Source: Xanthostigma xanthostigma (Eukaryota > Arthropoda > Insecta > Raphidioptera > Raphidiidae). From it: DNA of 64,000 bases. Each line of letters begins with the position of its first letter. Position 1 is the stretch's first letter. The DNA is taken from assembly GCA_963575645.1 (NCBI GenBank), contig OY754470.1:11850501-11914500 (forward strand), written 5' to 3'. Position numbers and translations under genes: made by a program. The notes under the pieces are model-generated. The model had not been told where the DNA came from. It saw only the letters and a list, made by a program, of their open reading frames with translations, and searched no databases. Below, in pieces: positions 23,535-35,336 of this stretch.

Positions 23535-24070
23535 GCTCTTTTTTTCATTCGGTGAAGATGACCCAAGAATATCAAGGTCGCCTCCACTTTTTTTAAATAA
23601 GTGAGTTCCAAAAATAGTGGTATCTTCGAAACGCAGGTGTCGTCATCTTTGAGGGCTTCTTCGATTGAGTCAGGTAAGTCGGCTTTGATGCTTTCAGGGG
23701 TATAGATAGGGCATGATACAAAAACATGTTCTACGGTGAGTATTTTTCACAGATTGGTGAGGCTTCCTTTTTTAATATAAATGAGTGCTTTAAATAAGTT
23801 GTTTCATTACTTCTTAGTTGATGAGAGGACGTAATCATTTTTTTTTTGGTATCTTGCTTTATTTTTATAAAGTGGTGTATTACCATAGATTATTCCAGTC
23901 TATTATATCCTGTCCATAAAAAGTTCAGGAATCGCCTAGGGGGGTGTTCAAGGTTATAGGAGGAGCATCTTGTAGCGTCGCATTTTTTGCCTCTTCATCA
24001 ACTCTTTCATTAGGGCATTGATAGTGCTCCAGGAGTCTGTAGAGATCAGCGATTTGTTAGGACGAAATTG
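23535..24070 (-). pseudogene. Decayed LINE (Jockey/I-type) ORF2: RNase H tail and C-terminus
   Basis: Read on the minus strand, about 24035-23950 encodes NERVDEEAKNATLQDAPP, matching the end of the RNase H domain of Jockey/I-type LINE ORF2 proteins (consensus GNE-AD-AAK-A). Then, after stops and frame changes, 23738-23620 encodes TVEHVFVSCPIYT followed by an acidic segment, and on to FLELTYLKK. 'TVEH(I/V)-C--Y' is the usual Cys/His-containing C-terminal motif of these proteins. At least three interruptions, no reverse transcriptase part. A dead retrotransposon remnant, not a host gene. Family assignment is from memory of the motif, not from a search. Confidence 0.65.
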
Positions 24071-24785
24071 GATTTGTCTTAGGACCAATAAAGTAGTGCA
24101 AATATATGAATATAGTAAATAGACAGATAGTACCTATTATAATCAACAATAATTTGTAGTCTACACAAAGCCTAACATTATGAAATATTTGTTTACGGGA
24201 TATTTTTTATATTTTTCACTATACAGTCGACCTATAGTTAGCTTGCTTATACGTTATATTCATGTCATCACATTACATTAAAACGCTGCTTGCTGAAAAT
24301 CTTTGGTGAAGTAGAGTTTACACGATAATATTCGTGACCCACCCGATAATTATAGTATAACATGATTAATAACTATTGAATCGTGAGGTGGCCATTAAAC
24401 CATCACTAAGGATCAAGAGATGCGACATAAGTCAGTAAAATTTCTTGTTTCGGAACCATGATTTTATCTCCAGGCTAATAATGTATACTCATGGTAAGGG
24501 AATAAATTCAAAATTTGGATGATACAAAATGAACTAAAAATGATTTCCATTATTTATTCTCGGGTGAATGTGCAGAAAGTAAAACAAAAGTGGCTTGCTA
24601 TACCAATTCCAGTTTGTTTATTATTACTATTTTTTTAATATCAATTAGAGGTAACGTTTATTTAAAAGTGAAATAGATATTGATGAGATACTTTGCAATA
24701 AGTGAACTGGTATTTACGGAGAATAAGTTGCATTTCCAGCATGAAATTTCGAATGTTCTGTGCGTTCAACCCGATTTACTTTATA
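24071..24785. other. No recognised feature
   Basis: AT-rich, no gene or repeat that I can support. Confidence 0.45.
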
Positions 24786-25401
24786 ACTACACTAGCGGTC
24801 CCGCCCGGTTTCACCCGGGTGCAAAAGAATGAATGGGGAAGGAAGGGACATGAGTACACACATTCATCTTAGTTTACCGAGATGAATGTTGTGTCCAAAT
24901 TTCATGATGATCGGAGTTACCGTTCAAAATTTTTTGTCGATAAAAAGCAGTATTTATACTTTTTTTAACTAATAATTTTTTTTTAATTAATTGAATAAAA
25001 TTAAAATAAATTTTAATGTAAGCCTTAGAAGAAAGCAATACAGAAAATAAAAAAAAATAAAAATGCATCCGCCCAACGTAGGGCTCGAACCCACGACCCT
25101 GGTATTGACAGTCTTGTGCTCTACTGATTGCGCTAGTCGGCGTTCTATTCTTAAATCGCTAATATGAGTATACTTAGTTAGTGCATTTCACCTGAATAGG
25201 AGCTTATTTTTTAGATACATTTGGAACATTTTTCATTAATGCTCCGCTCCTAAGGGTCGTAGCCTAATTTTATATAGCCAATAGCCTTCCTCGATAAATG
25301 AGCTATCCAACAAAAAAAATTTTATTCAATTTGAACCAGTAGTTCCTGAGATTAGCGCGTTCAAACAAACAAACTCTTCAGCTTTATATATTATTATAGA
25401 T
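24786..25401 (+). mobile_element. Composite RTE-like element with an antisense tRNA-like module
   Basis: The left end CACTAGCGGTCCCGCCCGG with TTTCACCCGGGTG and the right end (TTCCTGAGATTAGCGCG, CTCTTCAGCTTTATATATTA) are the typical start and tail of RTE-derived non-autonomous elements in insects. Between them lies a tRNA-like module on the opposite strand. No reverse transcriptase is present. Confidence 0.7.
25072..25145 (-). repeat. tRNA-like SINE module (Asp-like loop)
   Basis: On the minus strand, box A TAGCGCAATCAG (25135-25124) and box B GGTTCGAGCCC (25091-25081). The loop CTGTCAA carries a GTC anticodon-like triplet, but the anticodon stem does not pair, so it is not a working tRNA. 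Its 5' end faces the RTE-like tail. Confidence 0.7.
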
Positions 25402-25405
25402 ATAG

Positions 25406-25482
25406 ATGATATTCGAGCGGAATACGTTATCACGTAAAACTATCGTCCGTAAACCGACTTTACAGACAACCACTTTTTTTTT
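25406..25482 (-). repeat. Family A repeat, copy A5 (truncated)
   Basis: Only the hairpin end and T-tract: TATTCGAGCGGAATACG, ATCACGTAAAACTATCG, then the hairpin unit ending ACAACCACTTTTTTTT. The other half is missing; a family B fragment begins right after. Confidence 0.75.
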
Positions 25483-25486
25483 ATTT

Positions 25487-25735
25487 CAACCAGTCTTCCT
25501 AATATTTGTTTATTTTTCTATTTGTAAAGAAAAAGCACAAAAATTGAACATGGAACATGTTTGTGAATTCAATGGATATCTCTATAGGTATCTAAAATCT
25601 GGCTAAATATATCTGTAACTAAGGCTTTTAGGCTATGCGCCTATTGACACTTTTTCTTAGTGACCTTTAAACTATAAACTAAAACTATTTTCGATCAATT
25701 TAATATTTAACCGATAACCAAATCCTATAAGGTTT
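25487..25735 (+). repeat. Family B fragment, copy B2
   Basis: Matches the right half of the 3.6-4.1 kb foldback element (GTTTGTGAATTCAATGGATA, GGCTATGCGCC, AACTATTTTCGATCAATTTA) and decays before the tip (ATCCTATAAGG). The left half is absent. Confidence 0.7.
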
Positions 25736-26232
25736 TTTATTCACCCTAATAAACTTTCGCCGCAATACCTTTTGGCAATTTTGATCCACAATATACTTTC
25801 GATAATTTTATGAACCTCTTGATTATGTCGTACATGAACCTAGAACCGCATATATAGGTACGTATGCTGCCAGAAAATCGCAATGATAGTACCTAATGCT
25901 TGATTGTACACCGGTGTGAACACAACTTTAAGTGCGCGGTAAGATTGTATAGATTATTATGGCCATATGTCTTGTATCTCGCCTACGTGTAGCGTTGTTT
26001 ATCATAATATATTATTGTATTTTAAAAACAGCATGTAGTTTCCGTACATAATAACATAACTAATAATATATGGACAACATATACATTCATATTAATATAT
26101 ACTTGATAATAATACTACTTATAATATCCTGAACCTATTTGTGCTTGCATGTATTAAACTGACATAGGGAAATGAACGCGATGATGGAATGACAACGCGC
26201 AAGTAGCAGCTCAAAGTATACATTCCCGAAAT
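25736..26232. other. No recognised feature
   Basis: AT-rich spacer; nothing recognised. Confidence 0.5.
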
Positions 26233-26652
26233 AGTGGCGTGTGTGAGTCGTACGAACATGTAATTATTTTGAGCCGGAACGAGATGACCTTCCTCCCCTC
26301 GATTATTGAGGATGTTGAACATGGTGGTGGTGTTGAAAATTACCACCGACTCTCTCGGCCAAATCTCATCTCCGAAACATGTTTCATATTGCCGGCAAAA
26401 TTGGGTTATCTCTCTGTTTTCGAGGATGCTGAGCACGGTGGAGGGATTGGTGAGAGTCGTTGGCAATTGTCAACACCACCAATTGCTCAGCGTAAATGCG
26501 CGTTTGACCCCGTTTGGGAGTGGTTTCGATAGTTTTAGGGGGTTGCGCAATCCAAAACAAAAATTGTAATAACCTCACCCTGTTCAGCATTCTCGGTAAC
26601 GGCTCAAAATATTTACTTTTTTCGAGGTTTTTTCCGACTCACACACACCACT
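26233..26652. mobile_element. Foldback element with internal duplication
   Basis: Outer tips AGTGGCGTGTGTGAGTCG and CGACTCACACACACCACT are inverted, followed by TATTTTGAGCCG and its complement. Inside, GAGGATGTTGAACATGGTGG and GAGGATGCTGAGCACGGTGG are direct copies about 110 bp apart, and a third related copy (AGAATGCTGAACAGGGTG) is inverted near the right end. Overlapping 68-115 codon frames on both strands arise from this repeat structure. GC content is above the flanks. Superfamily unknown. Confidence 0.7.
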
Positions 26653-26929
26653 AAAAGTCCCCTACACACGATGTTGATTTTGCCGCTTGATTGGCTGCTT
26701 GTTTTCGCTACTAAATTCCAGGGGTATTTTGGCGCTTAATATTGTGAAGGTTCGTTTGAGCGATGGCTTCACACGTTGCGCGTTCTAAAACTGAATTTGT
26801 AGATTGTTTTGTTTGATTTTCCACAAAAATAGACAACATGATTACAGCAGAAATTTTTCATCGCAACGAATAACGATTATTTGATTTTTTAATTTATTTA
26901 CTATAAACTGTCACAAAATGATAAAAATA

Positions 26930-27170
26930 TACAGTCCGACGCCATGTTTGTTTATGACGGTTGCCTATGTCTGTCTGTCACGTGACAAGATACTGTTTTC
27001 TGAATGGTTCTTGCTCAAATCCAGCAGATAATCAAGTACGAAAAATAGCCCCAGTTCTAATTCTGAAATCCAACCTGTGACCAAGAAACAAATTCTGCAG
27101 TGACGTAATACGGTAATTTCCTTCCTTGCTGCCAATACAAGCCCCAGCACTGAATTCAGCAGCAAAGGTC
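26930..27170 (-). repeat. Family C repeat, inverted copy
   Basis: Reverse complement shares GCTGCTG, GACGTCACTGCAG-type, TTGAGCAAGAACCA, AACAGTATCTTGTCACGTGA and AAACAAACATGGCGTC with the other two copies. The 66-codon minus frame across it is not supported as a gene. Confidence 0.65.
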
Positions 27171-28917
27171 TGAACTTATTATTAATTTTAAGTTCGTATC
27201 CAGTACACCTAATAAAGTTTTTGCGGCAATCCTACACTGATGCACGCCGAGCGTCTATTTCCACCAACCAACTTAAGATCTATTTTCCACATTCATATCT
27301 CCGCTTCCTATAAAGCTTAGTAACCTAAAAACTATTTATACATATTATGTTGTTAAGGTTCATTTCATGAAGATCTTGTAAAAATTTTTTATCTTTTATC
27401 TCAAAATATCTAGAAATCTAGGTGTAATATAGATCCCAGAAAATATTTTGGCAATCACTCATCAACCCTATAGGGCAATCCTTGTTAATTTAAAATTTAG
27501 ACACATAAAATTAGACTTTAGGTACAAATTAGGGAAAAATTCAAAAATCTTAACGTAACATCTAACCTAATGTCTATGAATTTGTAAGGGAAAATTTGTC
27601 CCAAACTCTTAAATTGGATTTGGAAATTACGTTCTGAAATAACTGTAAATCATATTTCACCCTATTCAAGATTTTATTCGGAAAGTTTCCAGATTTTTTT
27701 TAGCTAGATATTAAAACTTGCCAAGTAAAAGAATGAACAGAAACCTGTACCTATATCTAAATTTTATTTTTCTATGGTTTATAATAATGACTCAAGAAAA
27801 ATTATCACCATATTTCATATTCATATTATTTATGCACAGTTATAATCAATAAATATTGTTTCAATTTAACAACAAATAACGAAAGTATTTATATCTCAAC
27901 TATTATATGTTTTTTTAATTATAGGGCTACCGGGTTTTTTCCTTCCTTTTTCTTTTGGTTTAATAAGTCCATGTAATTAAAATTTTACATTGATTTTTTG
28001 CACTTATTTACATAATTAATTAATATACTGTAAATAAATACGGAAAAACAATCTGTAATTTTTTTTGCAAATATATCATCACACAAAAGGTAATTAATTA
28101 AATTTAAATTTTGAAAGGAATTAGAAATATTTGTTTAATTATCGAAATACTAAAAATTTCTCAACACAGATGTATATTGTATGTGCGAAAATTCGAGACT
28201 GACAAATTAATACGTAGGTAGTATTTATTTGGGAAAAAAAACTTGTTACCGCTTTTGTTAAATTGAATAATAATTCTTGTCAAATTTTAATTGCTGTAAT
28301 ATTTCAATGTAATAATATAAAGTTTACTATTCAAATACTTCTTGATATTTGACCGTTGATGGAACGTAGATTCCGACGTAGGTATGCCTTTCAATGTACC
28401 ACGAGCTCAGCTAAACTAGTAATGTATTAGAATATACTCTATTGATCCTATTCTCTATGGTCAATGTTAAAATTGACAGCACTGTAAATTCTTACATTGA
28501 CCATGCAGAATACTACCATATAAATTATATTTAAAACTTTAAAAAATGAATCAATAGAATAGTGGTTTAATTTTTTTATAATATTTCAAAGCGATACCAG
28601 TTTTTTGAAAAAAAAAAACTTTTTCGCAGTTTTGAAAGAAAACATGTCTACTTATAGAAACCGCTGAACTCCAAAAAATTATTGTCAAAATTGAGAAAAA
28701 AATAGTGGTAGGTTTACAATAATTAGGCTTTTGAAAAAAAAATAATTATCGATTTTTTTATTGTATTTTAAAACTTTATTATAAATAATATTGATAATCG
28801 ATGCGAAAAACTTTCAAAAAACTTTTTTTAAATTAATTATAAGCAATTTAAAATTGATAAAATATTAAAAAAAAATCACGTGACTGCAAACGCACTAAAA
28901 TAATTGTTTTTGACAGT
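27171..28917. other. Long AT-rich stretch without features
   Basis: No open frame above 60 codons. A weak inverted pair (ATGGTCAATGTTAA / TTACATTGACCAT) lies at 28456-28505. Nothing else recognised. Confidence 0.5.
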
Positions 28918-29015
28918 TGTGACGTCATAATGGTAAAATGTATATACGCAGTATACCTACTATCAATGGCTTCTACATGTATTATTATAATATAAATTAC
29001 CATTATGACGTCACA
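28918..29015. repeat. 98-bp inverted-repeat element with CRE-like tips
   Basis: TGTGACGTCATAATGGTAA (28918-28936) is mirrored exactly by TTACCATTATGACGTCACA (28997-29015). Each arm contains the palindrome TGACGTCA. The spacer is 60 bp and AT-rich. Confidence 0.8.
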
Positions 29016-29348
29016 TTATGTTCGGGAAATGTCGGCGCGTTCTCGGAACTGGGTACAAAAATGTATTTTTAATTTGATATAACTTTTGAATTATAACGAA
29101 AATAAAAAAAAGAAAAATAGTTTTGTTATAAAACTTATATACGATCTTTCCATTTATGACAAAAAAAATTTCATTCAAAAGCCCAATTTGCATAGAGCTG
29201 AAAATTGGTACAGGTTTTAGGTATACACTATTGCAAATGAAATATCAAGAGTCCCCACCGATCCTACATCTTCTAAAAAATGTATTCAAGGTCAAAGGTT
29301 AAAAGTATCGGTTTTTTGCACTTTTCTCGTAAACGGTAAATATTATCT

Positions 29349-29625
29349 ATAAAATAGGTCAGACAAAAGTTTTAGATCATGCAATTGTCTATAAGAATTG
29401 TTATTATACTTTTATTCCTACGAATCACCATTATTTTAAAATGGTGATTTCATACATTAAAAATAGTAATATGCGTATTACCTAATATTTAACGTTATTT
29501 TTGATAAATACGTTCAGTACGTACATAGATATTTTGGTTCCATATTCAGGAATAGTGATTCGTAGGAAAAAAATATAAGAACAGTTTTTGTAGACAACTG
29601 TATGACCTATTTTACACGCTTTATA
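29349..29625. mobile_element. Foldback element beside a SINE
   Basis: Arms of about 75-85 bp: left AAATAGGTCAGAC, CAATTGTCTATAAGAA, TTCCTACGAATCACCATT; right GGAATAGTGATTCGTAGGAA, TTTGTAGACAACTG, GACCTATTTTACACG. Imperfect. It runs straight into the SINE composite at 29612. Confidence 0.65.
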
Positions 29626-29826
29626 TTAGTTTCACTTGTAAGTTTGTATGTATGTATGTTTGTAAACTCGTTTGGATTACAGCAAGTGGTTTATATAGCG
29701 GTATAATATGCCAGCACAGTAAGTACACTGGCTAACCGTGCGGTCTAAGGCACGGGTCTTCGCTGACGTCAACTCTCGGCATCACGGGTCGTGGATTCTA
29801 ATCCCGTCCACGCCGAAAAAAAAATT
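29612..29826 (+). mobile_element. Composite: antisense RTE-like tail plus Leu/Ser-like tRNA module
   Basis: CGCTTTATATTAGTTTCACT and TGTATGTATGTATGTTTGTA are the reverse of an RTE-like tail. TACAGCAAGTGGTTTAT follows, then a tRNA-like module (29727-29816) with GGTCTAAGGC and a box B-like GGATTCTAATCC, ending CGTCCACGCCGA before an A-run. The tRNA-like part resembles long-variable-arm tRNAs. A homologous copy in the opposite orientation is at 37.15-37.46 kb. Confidence 0.7.
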
Positions 29827-30564
29827 GTTCTTTTTTTTCTTCGGCAATTTTTTGACAATAAATCGAACTAAAAAGTGGAAAATAAAGATAGTTTAAAAAA
29901 AAAACTAAAAAACACTCTTTATATCAAACTAAAAAGTTAAAAATAAATATAGTTTAAAAAAAACTAAAAAACACGCTTTATATCGAACAAAAAATAGGGC
30001 GTTTTTATTTACGATTCTGTCTGCTGATAATAATTACAGTAAAATTAAAATGCTAACATAAACTGTTAACGTTTATTTTTTATTTTTATAAAGGGTTTCT
30101 TTTGACTTGATAAGGGTAATGTTAGTTTATAATAGCCATTAACCAAGTTAAATGTTTATCTCAAATCATCAAAACATTTTATGTTTTTTTATGGTTTTAT
30201 TATTATATTACGTATATATATATACTGTCTAATTATAACAGACAATGTGATAAAATTTTTCTTTTGAATTTTTTTTTATTTTATTCTCGAATGCAGTTGA
30301 TGAGTAACGACTTGAAGATGGAATATTTTGCTCTAACTAAATATTGGTCTAATATTTTATTAATCATAGGTTAATAATTTATTGAATTCTGGATGAAATA
30401 TGTAAAAGATTTTTTATTGTTGTATCTAAATATTGTAGAAAAAATATGAAAATATAGTTAAAACAAAAGCAGACAACATACAGTTAACACATTTGAAGAT
30501 AGCAATTTCAAAATAACCAGTAATAGGTATATTGCAATTATAGTTTATTTGTAAGTAAACTAAA
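29827..30564. other. AT-rich spacer with a local duplication
   Basis: About 29865-29995 holds two tandem copies of a unit (AAATAAAGATAGTTTAAAAA / AAATAAATATAGTTTAAAAA, each followed by AAACTAAAAAACAC and CTTTATATC). No gene seen. Confidence 0.5.
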
Positions 30565-30645
30565 AAAAATCGGGTCACAGTGCCAAACCCTGCCGATAGT
30601 GTATTTGCTAATACAGGCACTGTGGCTTTATTATGTGATTTAAAC
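30565..30645 (+). repeat. Family F repeat (hairpin unit), copy 1
   Basis: CACAGTGCC and GGCACTGTG form a 9-10 bp stem around about 30 bp containing ATAGTGTATTTGCTAATACA. The same unit with the same flanks occurs at 37.02 and 57.82 kb. Confidence 0.65.
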
Positions 30646-30833
30646 TTTCTTTTTGTAGATTTCTAAATTTTAAAAAAATTATCTTGCTATTAAAAAAAAA
30701 ATGTATGTACACTTTCGGTTGAGTTTGAAGCAGTATCCGATACTAAGTAAAAAACTAAACAAACTTTTTTTTGCATCTAGTAGGATACACGAATTATTCA
30801 TTGTTACTACTTTCGATGAAAGCATCGTATATA

Positions 30834-31206
30834 CAGTAGAACCTCTGTAAAACGAACCTCATAAGGGAGATGCCAAAAAAATCGAGTTATAGGGTTTTCG
30901 ACTTATGAAGGATTTCGACTTAGACGGATTTGGTATGAAAATATTCGATTTGTAGAGGTTAAGATTGATTCTAACTAATTTTGAGTTAGAAAACATTAAG
31001 CACTATGTTCGAGATACAGAGGTCCAATTTATTTTTTCGAGTTATGGAGTGAAAATATGTACCGAAATAGCTTGTAGGGACTCACTGATTATTTCGACCT
31101 ATAGAGGGTTGAGATTCCGAGTAATGGAGGTTTTGGGGCTTGACGGGACAGGAACAAATATTTTTTTTCGAGTTATGGAGATTTTCAACTTATAGAGGTT
31201 CTACTG
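30834..31206. mobile_element. pogo/Tigger-like non-autonomous element
   Basis: Tips CAGTAGAACCTCTGTAAAAC and CTTATAGAGGTTCTACTG are inverted and flanked by TA on both sides (30832-30833, 31207-31208), the target of the Tc1-mariner/pogo group. The interior is filled with variants of TCGAGTTATGGAG / TTCGACTTA, echoing the tips in both orientations. The 76-codon frame inside is not a transposase. Confidence 0.85.
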
Positions 31207-31208
31207 TA

Positions 31209-31952
31209 TAATGAAGTCATTCATTTCATTAATAGTTGATCATTTAAAATGTTCAATAATTTTGTAATTGAAAGTCAATGGTTATAATCCTGATTGAGTA
31301 ACGGAGTACAAAAATGATACAGGCTGTTCCCAAAGATTGAATTATTTTGAAGAATGATCTCACTGCACCCCAGTTGAACTTTTCTGAGTGGATGTCATAT
31401 ATTATTTTCGCGTTTAATCTTTGGAACGTGGCGATAGCCGAAGCACAGAGAAGTCATGAGTAAAATATATAACAAGCAATAAAAAACACTCAGTGAGAAT
31501 ATACTCAAGTCAACAAAACAAGTAAGATTTATGTACGGCGATGTTTGTGAATAAATAAGATACACCTATCTCTTTCTAGCTTTACGGCTTCCCGCAGCTC
31601 TTCATATTCATTAGTCATTGTTTACACCTGACTGCATATAAATATTACTCTTCTTGTAAAACGTTCTTCGAAAATTCGCCAAACTGGTACCTAACTACCC
31701 AATATTACATTGAAACTATAAGCACATAATGTTATATCCAGCTAATAAATTCTGATTAATTATATGTAAGTAATTTTATTTTCATGACGATTTTCGGATG
31801 TTTTGTATGATAACCTAGAGGGGTAAAAGTGTTTTCATAATTTTTCGCTCGCTAAATTAGGGATCTCGTCTAAACCCGACATTAAAGTGTTATCCGGACG
31901 AAGTCTCGTCAAAATGGAAGTAGTTTTAAATAGTAGTAATGTGCGTCTTGAT
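31209..31952. other. No supported gene; weak inverted pair
   Basis: GTTCCCAAAGATTGAA (about 31326) and TTTAATCTTTGGAAC (about 31413) are inverted, perhaps tips of an eroded element of about 105 bp. Nothing else seen. Confidence 0.4.
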
Positions 31953-32231
31953 CTCCCGACAAAATATCCTCCGTTAAAATATCGTGTCAATGCGATGGCG
32001 TTTTTTTTGCGCAGTGAAAGAGGAAGGCCTTTGGATGGAGTTCTTTAAAAAACAATTACGGGGTCGTGTCGATGCGATGGTGTATTTTTGCGCAGTGAAA
32101 GGGGAGGGCGTTTGGGAGGAGTTCTTTAAATACAATTAGTGGGTCGTGTGTACAAAGTGAGATAGTAATACAGTAATTCTACAACAGTTTTGCTGATAGG
32201 ATATTTTGTCGGGGGATATTTTATCGGGGGG
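31953..32231. mobile_element. Foldback element with tandem internal units
   Basis: CCCGACAAAATATCCTCCG at the left matches GGATATTTTGTCGGGGGATA at the right in inverted orientation. Between them are two tandem units of 82 and about 79 bp (starting CGTGTC at 31983 and 32065; TGCGATGG, GCGCAGTGAAAG and GGAGTTCTTTAAA shared), and the start of a third at 32144. Non-coding. Confidence 0.75.
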
Positions 32232-33618
32232 TAAAAAAATGCGCGGAATCGTTTTAAATTATTTTTACTTTCGAATGACTACAAGAGGAGTGAAAGTCTT
32301 GTAATGACGAAAAAAGTCACATTCGATTTAAATGTTTCATGGTTTCTGGTTTCCTGGCTGACACACCGCTCAACGGGTCAAAACCTCTGAATTTTTAAAC
32401 AATTCCTCAGGATTATTCTCTTTCTACTCTCGTAAAGAACGTTAGTGATATTCTCGAAAATGGATCCAGCAATTTTGAGGAGATTTCAATAGTCGATGTT
32501 TATTATCCTACAATATCCTTTTGTCTCAAAAAAAAAATCAACTAAGGGTAGTTTACTGATGAGTGAAAATCTGCAATCAATGCAGTTGAGCTAAAAAACG
32601 ACTAAAATTTAAATCGAAACCAAACTTTAAACTTAGGTTTTTTAGGGAATTCCTTAATTTTACTGTTAAACTAGATTCCGAAGACGATGTTGAATTAGAA
32701 AACCAATGTGGCTGAGCTATATCACTTATTTTAAAACTTTTCGAAGTGTATTAATATCGATTTGCCATTAGTACTTAGGTATTAAATAAACAGTTACTTA
32801 CCCAAAATAACATTTAACGTAGTTTGAAAGGAATTATAATCAGTCGAACGTAATTTTAAGCGAGTTCTTTCAGTTTTATTTTGTTCTAGTTATGTACAGA
32901 AGTAGTTAAGCTTTGACATTTTATAACTACATTGTTGTCTTGATTTTGTGCAATGTTTTTTTTTTTTTTTTAATATTATATATGGCCGACAATAAAAATT
33001 ATGATCTTTTTATCTGGTCATAATACGGTCTGTAATATTGTATTCTTAATAAAATTAAAACGGTAGATTGTATATTGTAATCGGTAATAAATAAACTTAC
33101 GTGACTATAAAATCATAGAATGGTGGCTTAAATAAGTTTATCTCTAAAATTCTTTTTAGTCATGATTTTAGATTAGGAAAAGAACTATATCAGAATTAAA
33201 TCGCTTTCTTACATTCATAGATTTTAGCAAAATATTAATTAGATTCTTTCGACTTACTAAATACGACATATGTCTAAAAAATATACTTATATATCAAAGA
33301 CAAGCATTGTGTTTACATGGGGTTTGGTGAATCGGGATTAAAGTCGTTTATTCTAATATTGGAAGATCACCTTCCTTGGAAAAATATGAGTAAAAAAAAT
33401 AATAACGATATAAAAATTTGAAAAATAATTTTCTTATTCTAAAGTAGAAAGTGAAATTTATTATTGTAGCGTTTCCGAATGCGTTTAACCCATTCAAAAG
33501 CAATGTTGCTAGCAAGACATATAGTCTTGGTTAAAGTATTCCTGGCACTTTCTCTATGCATATTTACTTGCACTTTGCAAGTAATAAAAAAATTATTAGA
33601 TAGTCAATACAATGAAAT
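32232..33618. other. No recognised feature
   Basis: AT-rich, with one 17-base T-run near 32950. A 60-codon frame at 33479-33661 runs into the next element and is not supported. Confidence 0.5.
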
Positions 33619-33626
33619 AAAAAAAA

Positions 33627-34123
33627 TAGATATACACCGAAATTCGGTTCACATTCGTTAATACCAAATTTCGGTTATTTCTACCGAACTTCGGGGTCGA
33701 CCGAATGTATGTATGATAAAGAATAAACCACCGAATTATGGTTATTGTAATTTTATTTAGATTGCATTGATGTAAAGGTACCTTTAGCAGTATTTATTTA
33801 TAGGATGGTATTATTGTTATTAACTTAGATCAAATGTGTGGATATTTTCTATTTAAAGTTGAAAAAACACATTCTGAATCAAAAATATATTATATTACGT
33901 TTATTAAAATAAAAAAAACTTTGTTAAAAGAGTAATAATTAATGAAAAAACTAGAAAAATGTGGTTGAAGCGGGTGGGGGCGACCAAAATGACAAGCAAC
34001 AGCAAACGCGTCTCAATTTGAATCTTGAAAAAACTTCGGCCTAATGTCGGCTTCGACAGGTTTTTGAACCGAACGTTCGGCTGAAGTCGATATTCGGAAA
34101 AACCTACATTCGGTGCTTCACTA
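33627..34123. mobile_element. hAT-like non-autonomous element
   Basis: Tips TAGATATACACCGAA and TTCGGTGCTTCACTA, with repeated CCGAA(A)TTCGG / CCGAACGTTCGG subterminal motifs in both arms, match a common hAT terminal style. The flanks are runs of seven or eight A, so an 8-bp target duplication fits but is not informative. Confidence 0.65.
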
Positions 34124-35336
34124 AAAAAAATACATAAATATTAAAGAAAAATATAAGCAAAACAACATCTAATAGTATTGTCAAATTATGGATAAATGAG
34201 CTCCTACTGGCGTGATCTTAAGATTCTATTTTACAGCCTTGGAGATTGAGCGGAAGGCATCGTAAAAATTACAAGTAGGTTATCTTCGACGCCGACTCGA
34301 AATCAGACAAAATCGTAGAGCATTTTATTATTCTCTATAAAATTAGAAAGGAGAAAAATAACTCGCTACGTTAGTTTGTTTCGAAGATATGGTGCATCAA
34401 AATTTGACCTGAACAGCTTAAAAATCACCGAAAAATGCAAATATTAGATATGAATATCAAAAGATGATATTAATTAGTTATTAAACACTTTGAGATTTTT
34501 GAATTCAGTCGACGAAGATAATAATTTTCAATGGATTAACTTAATTTGGCATCTGTAACGCCTACACGATCCGTAAAAACTTTCGGATTTTTTTTAAGTT
34601 TATGTCGGTAACAGGTATCAAAGACATCGCAATTTCTTTTAGAAATCAGCACATTGTTCTATAAACACTTCCAGTTTTAAAAATATGGGAAATATTTATA
34701 TTTTCAATTTTTGCGATTTTCTCAAGATTTGAAATTTTTTAACAAAATTCAAAATATCACTTAATTTTTTTCGAAATAACGATTGTAATAAAAGACAGTA
34801 ATTCCAATAAGCATTGAAATAGTGGTTTATGTTTCTGGAATATAAATACAATAATACTATGTAGGAATAACGATACTATGAATAAACGGGATCAGCGAGT
34901 TTTAATACTCACACGAGTAATAATAGTATTACGTTCGAGATACATACTATATTTTTCAGTCACTTTTGAAAATTATTGTTGGTATTTATTTGTTTTAGTT
35001 CACAACACTGGCGTTAAATTGCTCATTTAGCTACCGCTTTACAGGCAACTTAAGTAGCTATTTTATAGAGAAGTGTGCAAAAAATATTTTGGACACTGAT
35101 TCCCATGCAGTACTTATTCGCACTTTACATTAATTTTGGACCACCCTAAATAATGGAACGTATCTATAATGAATTTTTGAAGTCATTTTAACTATACAAC
35201 AAATTAAAAATTTGAGCACTATACTTCAGAATGTAATAAAAGCAGCATCGTTTTTATGCATAGGATGGATGTAATCAAGTCACAGTCTAAGGTCAAATCA
35301 TTTCTTTGTCTCAACTTTCATGGAGCTTTGAATTAA
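34124..35336. other. AT-rich spacer
   Basis: Only the 34.88-34.96 kb motif shared with 7.36-7.43 kb stands out. No gene. Confidence 0.45.
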
